Assembly (NCBI GenBank): GCA_030538235.1
Contig: JAUNUJ010000001.1
Location: 1-45,119, forward strand
Direction: 5' to 3'
Length of the DNA: 45,119 nucleotides
Source: Alcaligenaceae bacterium
GTDB taxonomy: Bacteria; Pseudomonadota; Gammaproteobacteria; Burkholderiales; Burkholderiaceae_B
The notes below the pieces were generated by a model, which saw only the letters and a program-made list of their open reading frames with translations, ran no database searches and was not told where the DNA came from. Positions 1-9,040 of the stretch are shown here, in pieces. How positions within the stretch are numbered: the stretch's first letter is position 1; each line of letters begins with the position of its first letter. A program made the position numbers and the translations under genes.

Positions 1-1054
1 GTTTTTTGGCTTCTGCTATTAGGGTGCGGATGCGTCTGGGATCCAATCTTCTATCTAAACCGACTCTATCGGCCATACCGGCAATACGTAAACGATTGCC
101 GATGCGGGCATAAACTACCTTATGTTCATAGTCGGTAATGCTCACATAAGGTGCTTGTGTTTGGTCCTTAATCTCAAGGGTTAGGCTATAGCCTTTGAGT
201 GGGGCTACAGGTACATTGACCTGAATTGGGGTTAATAGTTCATTTGCAAAAGAGCCTAGGGCAACCACAATCACATCGGCAGTTAAACGACGGCCATTGC
301 TGAGGATAACATCGATATCTTGTAAGCCCGATTTTTGAGTCGGTACCGGTTGCAAAGCCTGAACGCGTTGACTGAATAAGAACTCCACTCCTTTGGCTTC
401 AAGGTGCTCTCTGATGGCCACACTGAGTTTGTAGCTATCAACCACCTCTTCGCTTGGGGTCCAGATGCCACCAACAATTTGTGAGCGGAGCGGTGCCAGT
501 GCCGGTTCTTTTTCAATACATTGTTCAGTATCTAGGGCAAATTGCTCGCAACCCATGGCTCGTTGAATTTCCAACTGCTTAACCGCTGTCTGAAAATGCG
601 CTTGGACTCGATGGATCACTAATTTGCCGGGTCTGTCAAAATCTACCGCGTTGATTTTTTCAAAAAGTTCGTGATATAAATCACGACTTAAAAAAGACAG
701 GGTCAGCAGTTCTTTGGTGGTTTGCTGACTTTGTTCTGCCGTACAGGCTTTGGCAAAGCTAAGACCCCAACAAATATCAGCCGGATTTAAGGAAGGTTTT
801 AAACGCATGGGTGCGTCAGGGTTTAAAAGCCATTTAGGCACTTGACTGAGTACACCGGGTGCGGCTAATGGCGCTACGTAGCTATAGGAAAGCTGAGCGC
901 CATTGGCATAGGAGGTTTGACGACCGACTTCGTGCTCTTGCTCAACCAAGGTCACTTGAAAGCCGGCCTGTTGTAGATAATAAGCGCTACATAAACCGAT
1001 AATGCCAGCGCCCAAAACAAGAGCAGTTTGATGTGTCGGATTCGATTGATTCAT
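1..1054 (-). CDS. dadA: D-amino acid dehydrogenase small subunit-like FAD oxidoreductase, partial (C-terminus beyond the window)
   Basis: The frame reads without a stop from an ATG at 1054 to the left edge, giving 351 codons; the family is usually about 415-435 residues, so roughly the last 70 are missing. Residues 10-31 hold the FAD-binding Rossmann motif GAGIIGLCSAYYLQQAG, followed by VEQE for the adenosine ribose. The segment RQTSYANGAQLSYSYVAPLA is the family's conserved stretch beside the flavin, and a late GMADRVGLDRR segment also fits DadA. The family oxidises D-amino acids (classically D-alanine) to 2-oxo acids and passes electrons to the respiratory chain at the inner membrane face. 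The DUF455 gene lies 24 bp upstream on the same strand and may be cotranscribed. Other FAD-dependent DAO-family oxidoreductases are possible. Confidence 0.85.
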   Translation of the reverse strand, partial: MNQSNPTHQTALVLGAGIIGLCSAYYLQQAGFQVTLVEQEHEVGRQTSYANGAQLSYSYVAPLAAPGVLSQVPKWLLNPDAPMRLKPSLNPADICWGLSFAKACTAEQSQQTTKELLTLSFLSRDLYHELFEKINAVDFDRPGKLVIHRVQAHFQTAVKQLEIQRAMGCEQFALDTEQCIEKEPALAPLRSQIVGGIWTPSEEVVDSYKLSVAIREHLEAKGVEFLFSQRVQALQPVPTQKSGLQDIDVILSNGRRLTADVIVVALGSFANELLTPIQVNVPVAPLKGYSLTLEIKDQTQAPYVSITDYEHKVVYARIGNRLRIAGMADRVGLDRRLDPRRIRTLIAEAKK

Positions 1055-1078
1055 AAAATTTCCGTCATTAAATAATCA

Positions 1079-1906
1079 TTAAGAGCTTTTAGGCTGTTGC
1101 TCAAGCGATTCTAACCAAGCTAATTCCTCGTCACTAAAACCGGCAAGCTTACGCGCTTCTTTATTAAAAGGCCCTCTGGGGTTAGCAACCCCGTATGTTT
1201 TGAGTAACTCGGCGTAGGCCTCAATAGGATCGAGCTGCAGCGCCTCGCACTCCGCTAGATACCAACGATTGCCTACTTCAACGTGGCCGACTTCCTCCTC
1301 TAAAATAATGTCTAGTATCGCCACGCTTTTGTGGTCACCGGCTTGCGCTAGGCGTTTTTGAATACCGGGGGTCACATCAAGGCCGCGAGCTTCTAAAGTT
1401 CGTGGTACGAGAGCCAGACGTGCCAGTAAATTATTTTTGGTTTTTTCAGCCATATCCCATAGACCATTGTGGGCGGTGTAGGAGCCATAATCGTAACCCA
1501 TAGCACCTAAACGTTGGCGTAGTAAACGAAAGTGCTTGGCCTCCTCTTTGACGACTCGGAGCCAATCCAGATAAAAGGTGTCACTTTGATTTGGGAAACG
1601 CCAAACTATATCCAGATGGAGGTTAATGGCATTGAATTCAATATGGGCAATCGCGTGCAGTAGGGTAGCACGACCCTCATCGGTATGGACAGAACGCATC
1701 CCGACGGCTTTGGGGTCGACTAATTCGGGCTTGGATGGGCGGCCCGGGATCTGTGAGTGCTCAGCTAGTGACCGATAATCAGCGGCTCCATCGATTGAGT
1801 AACCACCGTCTAAATCCATACTCTCTACGGTAATCACTTTGGAACAAGGGTCCGGTAAAATTAAAGCTTCTAGCGCCTGCTCACGTAAACATTTAGCTTG
1901 ACTCAT
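1079..1906 (-). CDS. DUF455 family ferritin-like protein
   Basis: This 275-residue protein starts at ATG 1906 and resembles the DUF455 family found next to housekeeping genes in many beta- and gammaproteobacteria. The central part is helical, with His/Glu-rich pairs expected of a ferritin-like di-iron fold: HAIAHIEFNAINLHLD, EEAKHFRLL and EEEVGHVEVGN. No biochemical role is established that I can name. It has no signal peptide or membrane segment, so a cytoplasmic location is likely. It ends 24 bp before dadA on the same strand and is divergent from the ABC exporter at 2042. Family assignment is fairly sure; function is unknown. Confidence 0.75.
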   Translation of the reverse strand: MSQAKCLREQALEALILPDPCSKVITVESMDLDGGYSIDGAADYRSLAEHSQIPGRPSKPELVDPKAVGMRSVHTDEGRATLLHAIAHIEFNAINLHLDIVWRFPNQSDTFYLDWLRVVKEEAKHFRLLRQRLGAMGYDYGSYTAHNGLWDMAEKTKNNLLARLALVPRTLEARGLDVTPGIQKRLAQAGDHKSVAILDIILEEEVGHVEVGNRWYLAECEALQLDPIEAYAELLKTYGVANPRGPFNKEARKLAGFSDEELAWLESLEQQPKSS

Positions 1907-2041
1907 TGCGACCTAACAACTTCTCATGGTTAAAATATCGAAAGACATTGGTTAATTTTAACGTCTAGGGGCTTAGTTTGCCTTAAATAAGGTAGAATTT
2001 TCACTTGCACCCCTTTTTAAATTAAAGCACAGAAGGACAGT

Positions 2042-3901
2042 ATGGATTGGTATAAAGAGTTAGTTGACAGTCTGCAGTGGGTAGGCATTGCTTTTGTAAG
2101 CTCGCTGGCTTTGCTGCTTTTAGTTGGCTTTATTTTAATACGCACAACCCGATGGGCAGCGCAGTTTTGGCATATTGCTCAGACCTACTTCAATCCGCGG
2201 AAGAATCCCATTGCTGTATTAAATTTTGCCTTGATCCTGTTTTTAAGTTTATTCGGCGTGCGGGTCAGTGTCTTATTTTCCAATTGGTACAACAATATGT
2301 ATACCGCCCTACAGGAAAAGGACGAGCCCACTTTCTGGATTCAGATGATGGTCTTTGCCGTGTTGGCCATTATTCATATTTTCCGAGCCCTGACAGCTTT
2401 TTATATGCAACAGGCTTTTACTATCCGCTGGCGTGAAGACCTTAACGAGCGGGTTTTAGGGCAGTGGTTACGCAATAAAAATTACTACCGACTGTTCTTT
2501 TTGAAGCATCAGGTGGATAACCCCGATCAGCGTATTCAACAGGACGTCGCGAGCTTTGTCGGTATATCACTTAATCTGACCCTTGGCTTGATTACTAGTA
2601 TGGTTTCGGTGGTGGCCTTTACCGTGATTTTGTGGAACTTATCCGGTCCCTTGAATTTGCTCGGTGTCGAGATTCCTCGCGGGATTGTTTTTATCCTCTT
2701 TATTTATGTCTTAATCGCCACGGTGTTTGCGTTCAAGATTGGTAGGCCATTAATTCGTTTGAACTTCCTTGATGAGCGATTAAATGCGAACTATCGTTAT
2801 TCTTTAATTCGTGTGCGTGAATATGCTGAGAGCGTGGCCTTTTATGGGGGCGAAAAGGTCGAGGGCTTCAAATTAATGCAACGCTTCAAAGGCGTGATTG
2901 AAAACGTCTGGGATATCGTACATCGTTCCTTAAAATTCCAAGGATTTAACTTTATCGTGTCGCAAGTGGCAGTGATTTTTCCATTTATTCTACAAGCACC
3001 ACGTTTCTTCTCAGGTCAACTGACGCTAGGTGGCATGATACAAACCGCTCAAGCCTTTGGTAACCTACAGGATAATTTGTCCTTCTTTCGTACCGCCTAT
3101 GATGAGTTTGCTGGTTTTAAAGCGGTATTGGATCGTCTGACCGAGTTTATGGGCGCGATCGATGAGGCCGAAGAATTGCCGCACCCTGAGGTGGTGCAAA
3201 AAGGTGATGAGGTGATTTTAAATCATGTCACCATCAGCACACCGGGTGGTCGCGTTCTGGTCAAGGATTTAGCCTTTGACGTGCAACCCGGTCAAGCCTT
3301 ATTGATCCGTGGTCCTTCAGGTTCGGGTAAGACCACGATTTTGAGGACTGTCGCCGGCTTATGGCCTTACGCTGAGGGTGAGATTACTTGCCCTAAGGAT
3401 GAGGCGTTATTTCTCTCTCAAAAGCCATATTTACCGGAAGGTCACCTGATTGATGTGCTTTATTATCCATTTCATGCACCGGACAATGCACGCGAAGAAG
3501 CCATTAAGGTGCTCCACGAGGTTAATCTCGGCCATCTGACGCAGCGTATTGACGAGGTCAATAACTGGATGCATATTTTGTCTCTCGGCGAGCAACAGCG
3601 GGTGGCGTTTGGTCGTATGCTGCTGACTAAACCTAGCGTGGCCTTTTTGGATGAAGCAACCTCAGCGATGGATGAAGGCCTTGAATACTATATGTATAAA
3701 TTGATTCGTGAGCGTTTGCCTGAGTTGCGTCTTATTAGCGTGGGGCACCGTAGTACCTTATTGGCGCATCATACGCATATTTTGAACTTGTCGGCTGATG
3801 CGAGTTGGCAGATGCAAAGTTCCGAAGACGCATTGCAGGAGGTATCTTCGACAGTTTGGAGTCAAGCGACTTGTGCAGCCACAAGGCCTAGCGAGGCCTA
3901 G
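2042..3901 (+). CDS. SbmA/YddA-type ABC transporter, fused permease and ATPase
   Basis: 619 residues, starting at ATG 2042 with AGAAGGACAG just upstream. The N-terminal ~330 residues form a membrane domain (ABC_membrane_2 type) with several hydrophobic helices; NWYNNMYTALQEKD and RWREDLNERVLGQW are hallmarks of the SbmA/BacA/YddA (ABCD-like) family. The ATPase domain follows: Walker A GPSGSGKTT at about residue 424, signature LSLGEQQRV near 513 and Walker B VAFLDEATSAMD near 533, so the protein should be a complete homodimeric half-transporter. YddA-type proteins are inner-membrane transporters of uncertain substrate; SbmA relatives without an ATPase domain move peptides. The C-terminal residues are encoded by a 10-bp tandem repeat that also contains the stop codon (see 3884-3911). 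Confidence 0.88.
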   Translation: MDWYKELVDSLQWVGIAFVSSLALLLLVGFILIRTTRWAAQFWHIAQTYFNPRKNPIAVLNFALILFLSLFGVRVSVLFSNWYNNMYTALQEKDEPTFWIQMMVFAVLAIIHIFRALTAFYMQQAFTIRWREDLNERVLGQWLRNKNYYRLFFLKHQVDNPDQRIQQDVASFVGISLNLTLGLITSMVSVVAFTVILWNLSGPLNLLGVEIPRGIVFILFIYVLIATVFAFKIGRPLIRLNFLDERLNANYRYSLIRVREYAESVAFYGGEKVEGFKLMQRFKGVIENVWDIVHRSLKFQGFNFIVSQVAVIFPFILQAPRFFSGQLTLGGMIQTAQAFGNLQDNLSFFRTAYDEFAGFKAVLDRLTEFMGAIDEAEELPHPEVVQKGDEVILNHVTISTPGGRVLVKDLAFDVQPGQALLIRGPSGSGKTTILRTVAGLWPYAEGEITCPKDEALFLSQKPYLPEGHLIDVLYYPFHAPDNAREEAIKVLHEVNLGHLTQRIDEVNNWMHILSLGEQQRVAFGRMLLTKPSVAFLDEATSAMDEGLEYYMYKLIRERLPELRLISVGHRSTLLAHHTHILNLSADASWQMQSSEDALQEVSSTVWSQATCAATRPSEA

Positions 3902-3911
3902 CGAGGCCTAG
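3884..3911 (+). repeat. 10-bp tandem repeat (AGGCCTAGCG, 2.8 copies) across the ABC transporter stop codon
   Basis: The unit AGGCCTAGCG is repeated in perfect register: two full copies and one eight-base partial copy. The TAG stop of the transporter (3899-3901) lies inside the second copy, and each unit contains a CTAG, usually an uncommon tetranucleotide in proteobacterial genomes. A gain or loss of one unit shifts the frame by one base, so it would change only the last few residues and the stop. Confidence 0.8.
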
Positions 3912-4028
3912 TAATAGGGCTGGAACGATGGTAGATAGGGTAGAAGCTTATTTTTTTTGTCATAGATTGGGTGTAGAATAAATCCTGCAGTAATCGTATT
4001 TTCTGATAATTATTCTGTGGAGGACCCT

Positions 4029-4628
4029 ATGTCTAAAACAAAATTAGCAATCGTTTATTACAGTTCTACCGGTCATAACTACCAAATGGCTCGTTGGGCC
4101 GAAGAGGCAGCCCTTGCCGCGGGCGCTGAGGTGCGCGTGGTCAAGGCTAGAGAGTTGGCTCCTGATGTTGCTATTGATTCAAATCCGGCTTGGCGTGAGC
4201 ATGTTAATGCCACCCAAGAGGTGCCGGTTGCCACTCGTGCTGATCTGGAGTGGGCCGATGCCATTATTTGGAGTGCACCAACGCGTTTTGGTGTGTTGGC
4301 GGCACAGATGAAGCAGTTTATCGATGAGTTAGGTGGCTTTTGGGCTTCCGGAGGCACCGTCAATAAGGTAGTCAGCGCGATGACCTCGGCGCAAAATGCT
4401 CATGGTGGTCAGGAAGCGACCTTATTGTCAATCTACACCATCATGATGCACTGGGCCGCGATTATCGTGCCTCCGGGTTATAGCGATGCAGTGATTTATA
4501 AGTCCGGCGGTAATCCCTATGGTGCTTCAGCAACTGCTGACGGTAACGGTCTGACTGATGAGTTAAAAGCCTCTGTACAGCACCAGACCCGCAGAACGTT
4601 GTCAGTGGCAGCCAAGTTAAAGGATTAG
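4029..4628 (+). CDS. wrbA: NAD(P)H:quinone oxidoreductase, WrbA-like flavoprotein
   Basis: 199 residues from ATG 4029, chosen over an in-frame GTG at 4017 because GGAGGA (4019-4024) sits five bases before the ATG and the family N-terminus begins at KLAIVYYSSTGHN. That early phosphate-binding loop binds FMN. SAPTRFGVLAAQMKQFIDELGG and the later SIYTIMMHWAAIIVPPGYS are typical WrbA segments. WrbA proteins are cytoplasmic tetrameric flavoproteins that reduce quinones by two electrons and so limit redox cycling. The gene stands alone, with 127 bp before it and a perfect 11-bp inverted repeat after it. Confidence 0.87.
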   Translation: MSKTKLAIVYYSSTGHNYQMARWAEEAALAAGAEVRVVKARELAPDVAIDSNPAWREHVNATQEVPVATRADLEWADAIIWSAPTRFGVLAAQMKQFIDELGGFWASGGTVNKVVSAMTSAQNAHGGQEATLLSIYTIMMHWAAIIVPPGYSDAVIYKSGGNPYGASATADGNGLTDELKASVQHQTRRTLSVAAKLKD

Positions 4629-4674
4629 TTTTTTAGCCATAGGGGCTCTTCAAGAGGAGTCTCATAGCGTTATA

Positions 4675-4714
4675 TAATGGCAGAGCAAGAGAGGTTTCTT
4701 AGTCTCTGCCATTA
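4675..4714. other. Perfect 11-bp inverted repeat after wrbA
   Basis: The arms TAATGGCAGAG (4675-4685) and CTCTGCCATTA (4704-4714) are perfectly complementary around an 18-base loop. There is no T-run after the 3' arm, so this is not a standard intrinsic terminator. It may be an mRNA-stabilising hairpin, a Rho-associated end or an operator for the permease gene downstream. Confidence 0.5.
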
Positions 4715-4808
4715 GTAGTATGTTAGTAGTTGTGGTTCAGACATGACAGTCATACGATTAATAAAACCGTGTAGGGCCTTTAGCCTGGCTTTTTTTGGAT
4801 AAGAATAA

Positions 4809-5570
4809 ATGGATTTTGTATTGTCATGGGAATTGCTGTTGCTGTTATTTGCGATAGCAATGCTTGCCGGATTTGTTGATACCCTAGCCGGTGGAGGTGG
4901 TTTAATTACCGTGCCGGTATTGTTATTAAGTGGTTTGCCACCGATTCAAGCGTTGGCCACCAATAAAATTCAAAGTGCCTTTGGGACCATGGTGGCGACA
5001 GGCAATATGTTTCGTAGTCGTTTAATTCGACTGGACAATATCCGCTTGCCTTTTGTGATGTCTTTAATCGGCGCTGCTTTGGGTACCTTGTTGGTACAGC
5101 AGCTAAATGTCGCTGTGCTGGATGTGGTGATTCCAATTGTGTTGGTTTTGATTGGACTATATTTCTTATTGGCAAAAGGGGCCGGTGCTGTTGAGCGTAA
5201 GCCACGCATGGCGGAGAAACCCTTTAATACGACCATCGTGCCGGTGATTGGATTTTATGACGGTTTATTTGGTCCGGGCACCGGCTCATTTTTCTCTCTG
5301 GCCAATGTTGCTCTTCGCGGCGAACAGATTGTACAAGCTACCGCCAAAGCCAAAGCCTTTAACTTTGCCAGTAATATTGCCTCAGCCTTAGTCTTTATGA
5401 TCGGTGGCAAGGTGGTTTGGTCTGCTGGTATTGCCATGATGATTGGACAAGTGATCGGAGCGACTTTAGGTTCAAAAGTGATGATTAGTCATGGGGCAAA
5501 AGTGATCCGACCGATTATTGTCACAGTTTGTTTTTTGATGGTTATCCGCTATTTATGGGATAAATTTTAA
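4809..5570 (+). CDS. TauE/SafE (TSUP) family membrane permease
   Basis: 253 residues from ATG 4809. The protein is almost wholly hydrophobic, with about eight predicted membrane segments. The start carries the family motif AGFVDTLAGGGGLITVPVLLLSGLPP, followed by ATNKIQS, and the second half repeats it as GFYDGLFGPGTGSFF, the internal duplication expected of the sulfite exporter TauE/SafE family (formerly DUF81). Members export or import sulfite, sulfoacetate and other small organic anions across the inner membrane. The substrate cannot be told from sequence. It stands alone between wrbA and rnr. Confidence 0.85.
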   Translation: MDFVLSWELLLLLFAIAMLAGFVDTLAGGGGLITVPVLLLSGLPPIQALATNKIQSAFGTMVATGNMFRSRLIRLDNIRLPFVMSLIGAALGTLLVQQLNVAVLDVVIPIVLVLIGLYFLLAKGAGAVERKPRMAEKPFNTTIVPVIGFYDGLFGPGTGSFFSLANVALRGEQIVQATAKAKAFNFASNIASALVFMIGGKVVWSAGIAMMIGQVIGATLGSKVMISHGAKVIRPIIVTVCFLMVIRYLWDKF

Positions 5571-5673
5571 TTTTTCTTAGCTTTACAGCGACTTAGGGTT
5601 CAACCGGGCAGGCTTTTCACTTATCATAGAGAAGTGATTTTAGTTATCGTTTTAAATAACCACAAGGATTATT

Positions 5674-8139
5674 GTGAGTAGTCGCAGACAAGATTTAGAC
5701 GCCGAAATTCCGATTTTATTAGTGCCGGGAGATCAAGCATCCGCTTATGATCCCGATGTGCCGGCACGTGAAGATATTCTGGCTTATTTCCGAGAGCATG
5801 CCGAGGGCATCGAATTGGATCAGCTCATTGAGCATTTTAAAATTGAGCGCGACGCCACCTTAATCGGTCTCAAGCGTCGTCTTACCGCCATGGTGCGTGA
5901 CGGCCAGTTGCTGACTCGCGCCGGTGCTTGGCACATGGTGAAGTCCAATCCGGCGATTTTGGACGGCAAAATTCAGGGGCACCGAGACGGTTTCGGCTTT
6001 TTTATTCCTGATAACAAGGAATTGCCCGATATCTTTTTACCGCCTATTGAGATGCGCAAGGTACTGCATGGTGACCGCGTACGCGTCAATCCGACCGGTA
6101 ACTATAAGGGTAAGTTAGAGGGCAGTATCGTTGAGGTGCTGGAGCGTGGCACCACGTCCTTAGTGGGGCGTGTTTTGCACGAAGACGGAAATTACGTGGT
6201 GGTCCCCGAAGACCAACGCATGAAGCACGATGTTTATATCGCCCCGGGTGACTTAGGCGGTGCCGTGCATGGTCAAGTCGTCAGTTGTGAGATTATCCGT
6301 CAACCAAGCCGGCATTTGCCTCCTCAAGGCAAGGTCATTGAAGTGCTTGGTGAAATTGACGATCCCGGCATGGAAATCGAAATTGCGGTACGTAAATTTG
6401 ACGTGCCGCATCAATTCAGCGAAGCTGCTTTGGCCGAAGCCGGCAAATTGCCCGCTCGAGTGATGGCGACTGATATGGACGGTCGTGTTGATTTGCGTGA
6501 TGTGCCGTTCTTTACCATCGACGGTGAAGACGCACGTGACTTTGATGATGCTATTTATGGCGAATTAACAGAGATTCCTAGTGGGCGAGGCACTAAACAG
6601 GCTTGGCGCTTATTAGTGGCGATTGCCGATGTCTCACATTATGTGCAACCGGAGCAGCCGATTGATGACGATGCCATGGAGCGTGGAACCAGTGTTTACT
6701 TTCCACGTCGAGTGATACCGATGCTACCGGAAAGTTTGTCCAATGGCATTTGTTCCTTGAATCCTGACGAGGATCGTTTGGTTCTAGTTTGTGACATGAT
6801 AGTACATGCCACCGGCGCACATGCAGGGACTGTGCAGGGTTATCAGTTTTATCCGGCGGTCATTTGTTCCCATGCGCGTACGACCTACACTCAGGTCTGG
6901 GATATGATTCAACAGCCGGAGGGTCCGACCGCTCGTGACTTTGCAGTGGTTAGGGATCAGGTCCTGCAGCTTTACGATTTATACCAACTCTTTGCCCAAC
7001 AGAGAGTAAATCGTGGAGCCATGGATTTTGATACGGTAGAAACGCAAATTGTTTGCAATGATATGGGCAAAATCGAGCGGATTGTGCCTTTACACAGAAA
7101 TCATGCTCACCGTCTGATTGAAGAGTTTATGCTGGCGGCCAATACCTGCGCGGCTGACTTCCTGACCCGCAATAACCGTCTGGGCCTCTACCGAGTTCAC
7201 GAGAGTTCAACGCCAGAGAAGCTAGGCCAATTACGAGAGTATTTGCGCGGGTTGGGACTGTATTTGGGTGGCGGTGATGAGCCAAGCAGTTTGGATTTTT
7301 CCGAGTTACTCAACAAAGTCAAAGCGCGTGAGGATTTTGAAATTATTCAAACCATGATCATGCGCTCTATGTCACAGGCGATTTATACGCCTGAAAATTC
7401 CGGCCACTTCGGTTTGGCCTATAAGAGCTACACTCACTTTACCTCACCGATTAGACGTTATCCGGATTTATTAAATCATCGTGTGATCAAGGCTGCTTTA
7501 AAGCGCAGAAAGTATACGCCTAAGGTTGACGGCATCGAACGGGCTAAAGACGAACCGCTCAAGGAGTTCGAGTTCAGTGTTTGGGATCGTTTGGGTGTTG
7601 TGCTCTCAGCGCATGAAAGACGCGCTGATGAAGCCTCTTATGATGTACAAGCTTGGTTAAAGTGCTGGTATGTGCGTGAGCATATTGGTGAGGTCTTTAG
7701 TGGCAAGGTCACCGGTGTGACTAGTTTCGGTCTCTTTATTACGCTTGATAGTCTTTATGTCGAGGGTTTAGTGCATATTTCTGAGCTAGGCACCGAGTAT
7801 TTCAAGTACAACGAGGCCATGCATGAGTTACGCGGTGAGCGTACCGGTAAGCGTTATCGCTTGACGGATGAAGTGCATGTGCAGATTAGTCGAGTAGATT
7901 TAGAGGCCAGACGCATTGATTTTGCTTTGGTTAGAAATCCTTTAAGCTACGATGCGGTTCAGCGTGAGATCCAACGTGGTGGCGAGGAGCCAGCCAGGCG
8001 CTACAAAAAGGCGGCTAAACCTAAGCCTGAAGCTTTGCGTGGCACAACCGCTAAACAGCGTCGTGAAGCCCAGCGTCAAGCGGTCAAGAAAAAAGCCGCA
8101 GCCGCGCGTGGCAAAAAATCGAGTCGTAAATCGCGTTAG
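5674..8139 (+). CDS. rnr: Ribonuclease R
   Basis: 821 residues with a GTG start at 5674; AAGGATT lies just upstream. The domain order is that of RNase R: an N-terminal winged-helix segment (about 20-90), two cold-shock-like domains, the RNB catalytic domain containing [11 protein letters not shown] at about residues 283-293 (the metal-binding aspartates), then an S1 domain (about 665-745, [15 protein letters not shown]) and a Lys/Arg-rich tail ending in KKSSRKSR. RNase R degrades structured RNA 3' to 5' and takes part in rRNA and tmRNA quality control. The length fits the family. rlmB follows 58 bp downstream, the usual rnr-rlmB pairing. Confidence 0.95.
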   Translation: MSSRRQDLDAEIPILLVPGDQASAYDPDVPAREDILAYFREHAEGIELDQLIEHFKIERDATLIGLKRRLTAMVRDGQLLTRAGAWHMVKSNPAILDGKIQGHRDGFGFFIPDNKELPDIFLPPIEMRKVLHGDRVRVNPTGNYKGKLEGSIVEVLERGTTSLVGRVLHEDGNYVVVPEDQRMKHDVYIAPGDLGGAVHGQVVSCEIIRQPSRHLPPQGKVIEVLGEIDDPGMEIEIAVRKFDVPHQFSEAALAEAGKLPARVMATDMDGRVDLRDVPFFTIDGEDARDFDDAIYGELTEIPSGRGTKQAWRLLVAIADVSHYVQPEQPIDDDAMERGTSVYFPRRVIPMLPESLSNGICSLNPDEDRLVLVCDMIVHATGAHAGTVQGYQFYPAVICSHARTTYTQVWDMIQQPEGPTARDFAVVRDQVLQLYDLYQLFAQQRVNRGAMDFDTVETQIVCNDMGKIERIVPLHRNHAHRLIEEFMLAANTCAADFLTRNNRLGLYRVHESSTPEKLGQLREYLRGLGLYLGGGDEPSSLDFSELLNKVKAREDFEIIQTMIMRSMSQAIYTPENSGHFGLAYKSYTHFTSPIRRYPDLLNHRVIKAALKRRKYTPKVDGIERAKDEPLKEFEFSVWDRLGVVLSAHERRADEASYDVQAWLKCWYVREHIGEVFSGKVTGVTSFGLFITLDSLYVEGLVHISELGTEYFKYNEAMHELRGERTGKRYRLTDEVHVQISRVDLEARRIDFALVRNPLSYDAVQREIQRGGEEPARRYKKAAKPKPEALRGTTAKQRREAQRQAVKKKAAAARGKKSSRKSR

Positions 8140-8197
8140 TTGCGATTATTATTTAGCAACAGTCTTTAGCTTAAATTATCTAGTAATAAAAATTTAC

Positions 8198-8935
8198 ATG
8201 AGTCAACAACACATCTTAGCGGGTTTCCATGCAGTGCAAGCCCGCTTGCAGCATCATCCGGAATCAATTAAAGAAGTTTTTTTCGATCAAAAGCGTCGTG
8301 ATAAGCGTATGCAACAATTAGTCGATCGGGCTCAGTCAGCCGGCGTCAAGCTTAGCCCAGTAAGCGGCGATCAGCTTGATGAATTGGCTAAGGGGATGCG
8401 TCACCAGGGAGTGGTTGCCTTAGCGGCGCACACGCCTTTAGCGGTGACAGTCGATGAGGTCCTGGATGTGATTGAGGGGCCCGCGCTGTTATTGATTCTG
8501 GATGGGGTCACGGATCCTCATAATTTAGGTGCCTGTCTGCGTACCGCAGATGCGGCCGGCGTGCATGCGGTGATCGCGCCCAAGGATCGGGCAGTGGGCT
8601 TAAACGCTACTGTAAGACGTGTGGCTTGTGGTGCCGCAGAAACAGTCCCCTATATTACGGTGACTAACCTAGCGCGCACTATGCGGGCTTTGCGTGAGCG
8701 AGATATCTGGCTAGTGGGCACCTCAGATCAAGCCTCTGGTGATCTTCACTCTATCGATGGTAAGCGTTCGATGGCTTGGGTAATGGGTGCTGAGGGTGAG
8801 GGCATGCGTCGCTTGACTCAGGAAACGTGTGATGAGCTCGTCAGTATTCCGATGGCCGGTACCGTTGAAAGTCTTAATGTCAGTGTTGCCAGTGCGGTTT
8901 GTCTTTTTGAGACGGTACGACAACGCAAGCTTTAG
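8198..8935 (+). CDS. rlmB: 23S rRNA (guanosine-2251-2'-O)-methyltransferase RlmB
   Basis: 245 residues from ATG 8198. The open frame extends upstream to 7952 inside rnr, but [13 protein letters not shown] is the family N-terminus. It has the L30e-like substrate domain (about 1-80) and a SpoU/TrmH knot domain with all three motifs: [32 protein letters not shown] and [18 protein letters not shown]. The enzyme 2'-O-methylates G2251 in the P-loop of 23S rRNA using S-adenosylmethionine. No clear Shine-Dalgarno lies before the ATG, so translation may be partly coupled to rnr, which ends 58 bp earlier. Confidence 0.93.
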   Translation: MSQQHILAGFHAVQARLQHHPESIKEVFFDQKRRDKRMQQLVDRAQSAGVKLSPVSGDQLDELAKGMRHQGVVALAAHTPLAVTVDEVLDVIEGPALLLILDGVTDPHNLGACLRTADAAGVHAVIAPKDRAVGLNATVRRVACGAAETVPYITVTNLARTMRALRERDIWLVGTSDQASGDLHSIDGKRSMAWVMGAEGEGMRRLTQETCDELVSIPMAGTVESLNVSVASAVCLFETVRQRKL

Positions 8936-9040
8936 TCATTAAGTACTTATAAGTCAGGGCTATAAGTAAATTAGTCTAAATTTTAAAAATTATTCGATAA
9001 TAATAGAATTTATTGATTGAGATAAATTCAGAGAGTAGCT

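Noticed and set aside
7952-8197. N-terminal extension of RlmB by 82 residues
   Set aside because: It overlaps the end of rnr in another frame, is Arg/Val-rich nonsense, and homologues start at the [10 protein letters not shown] region.
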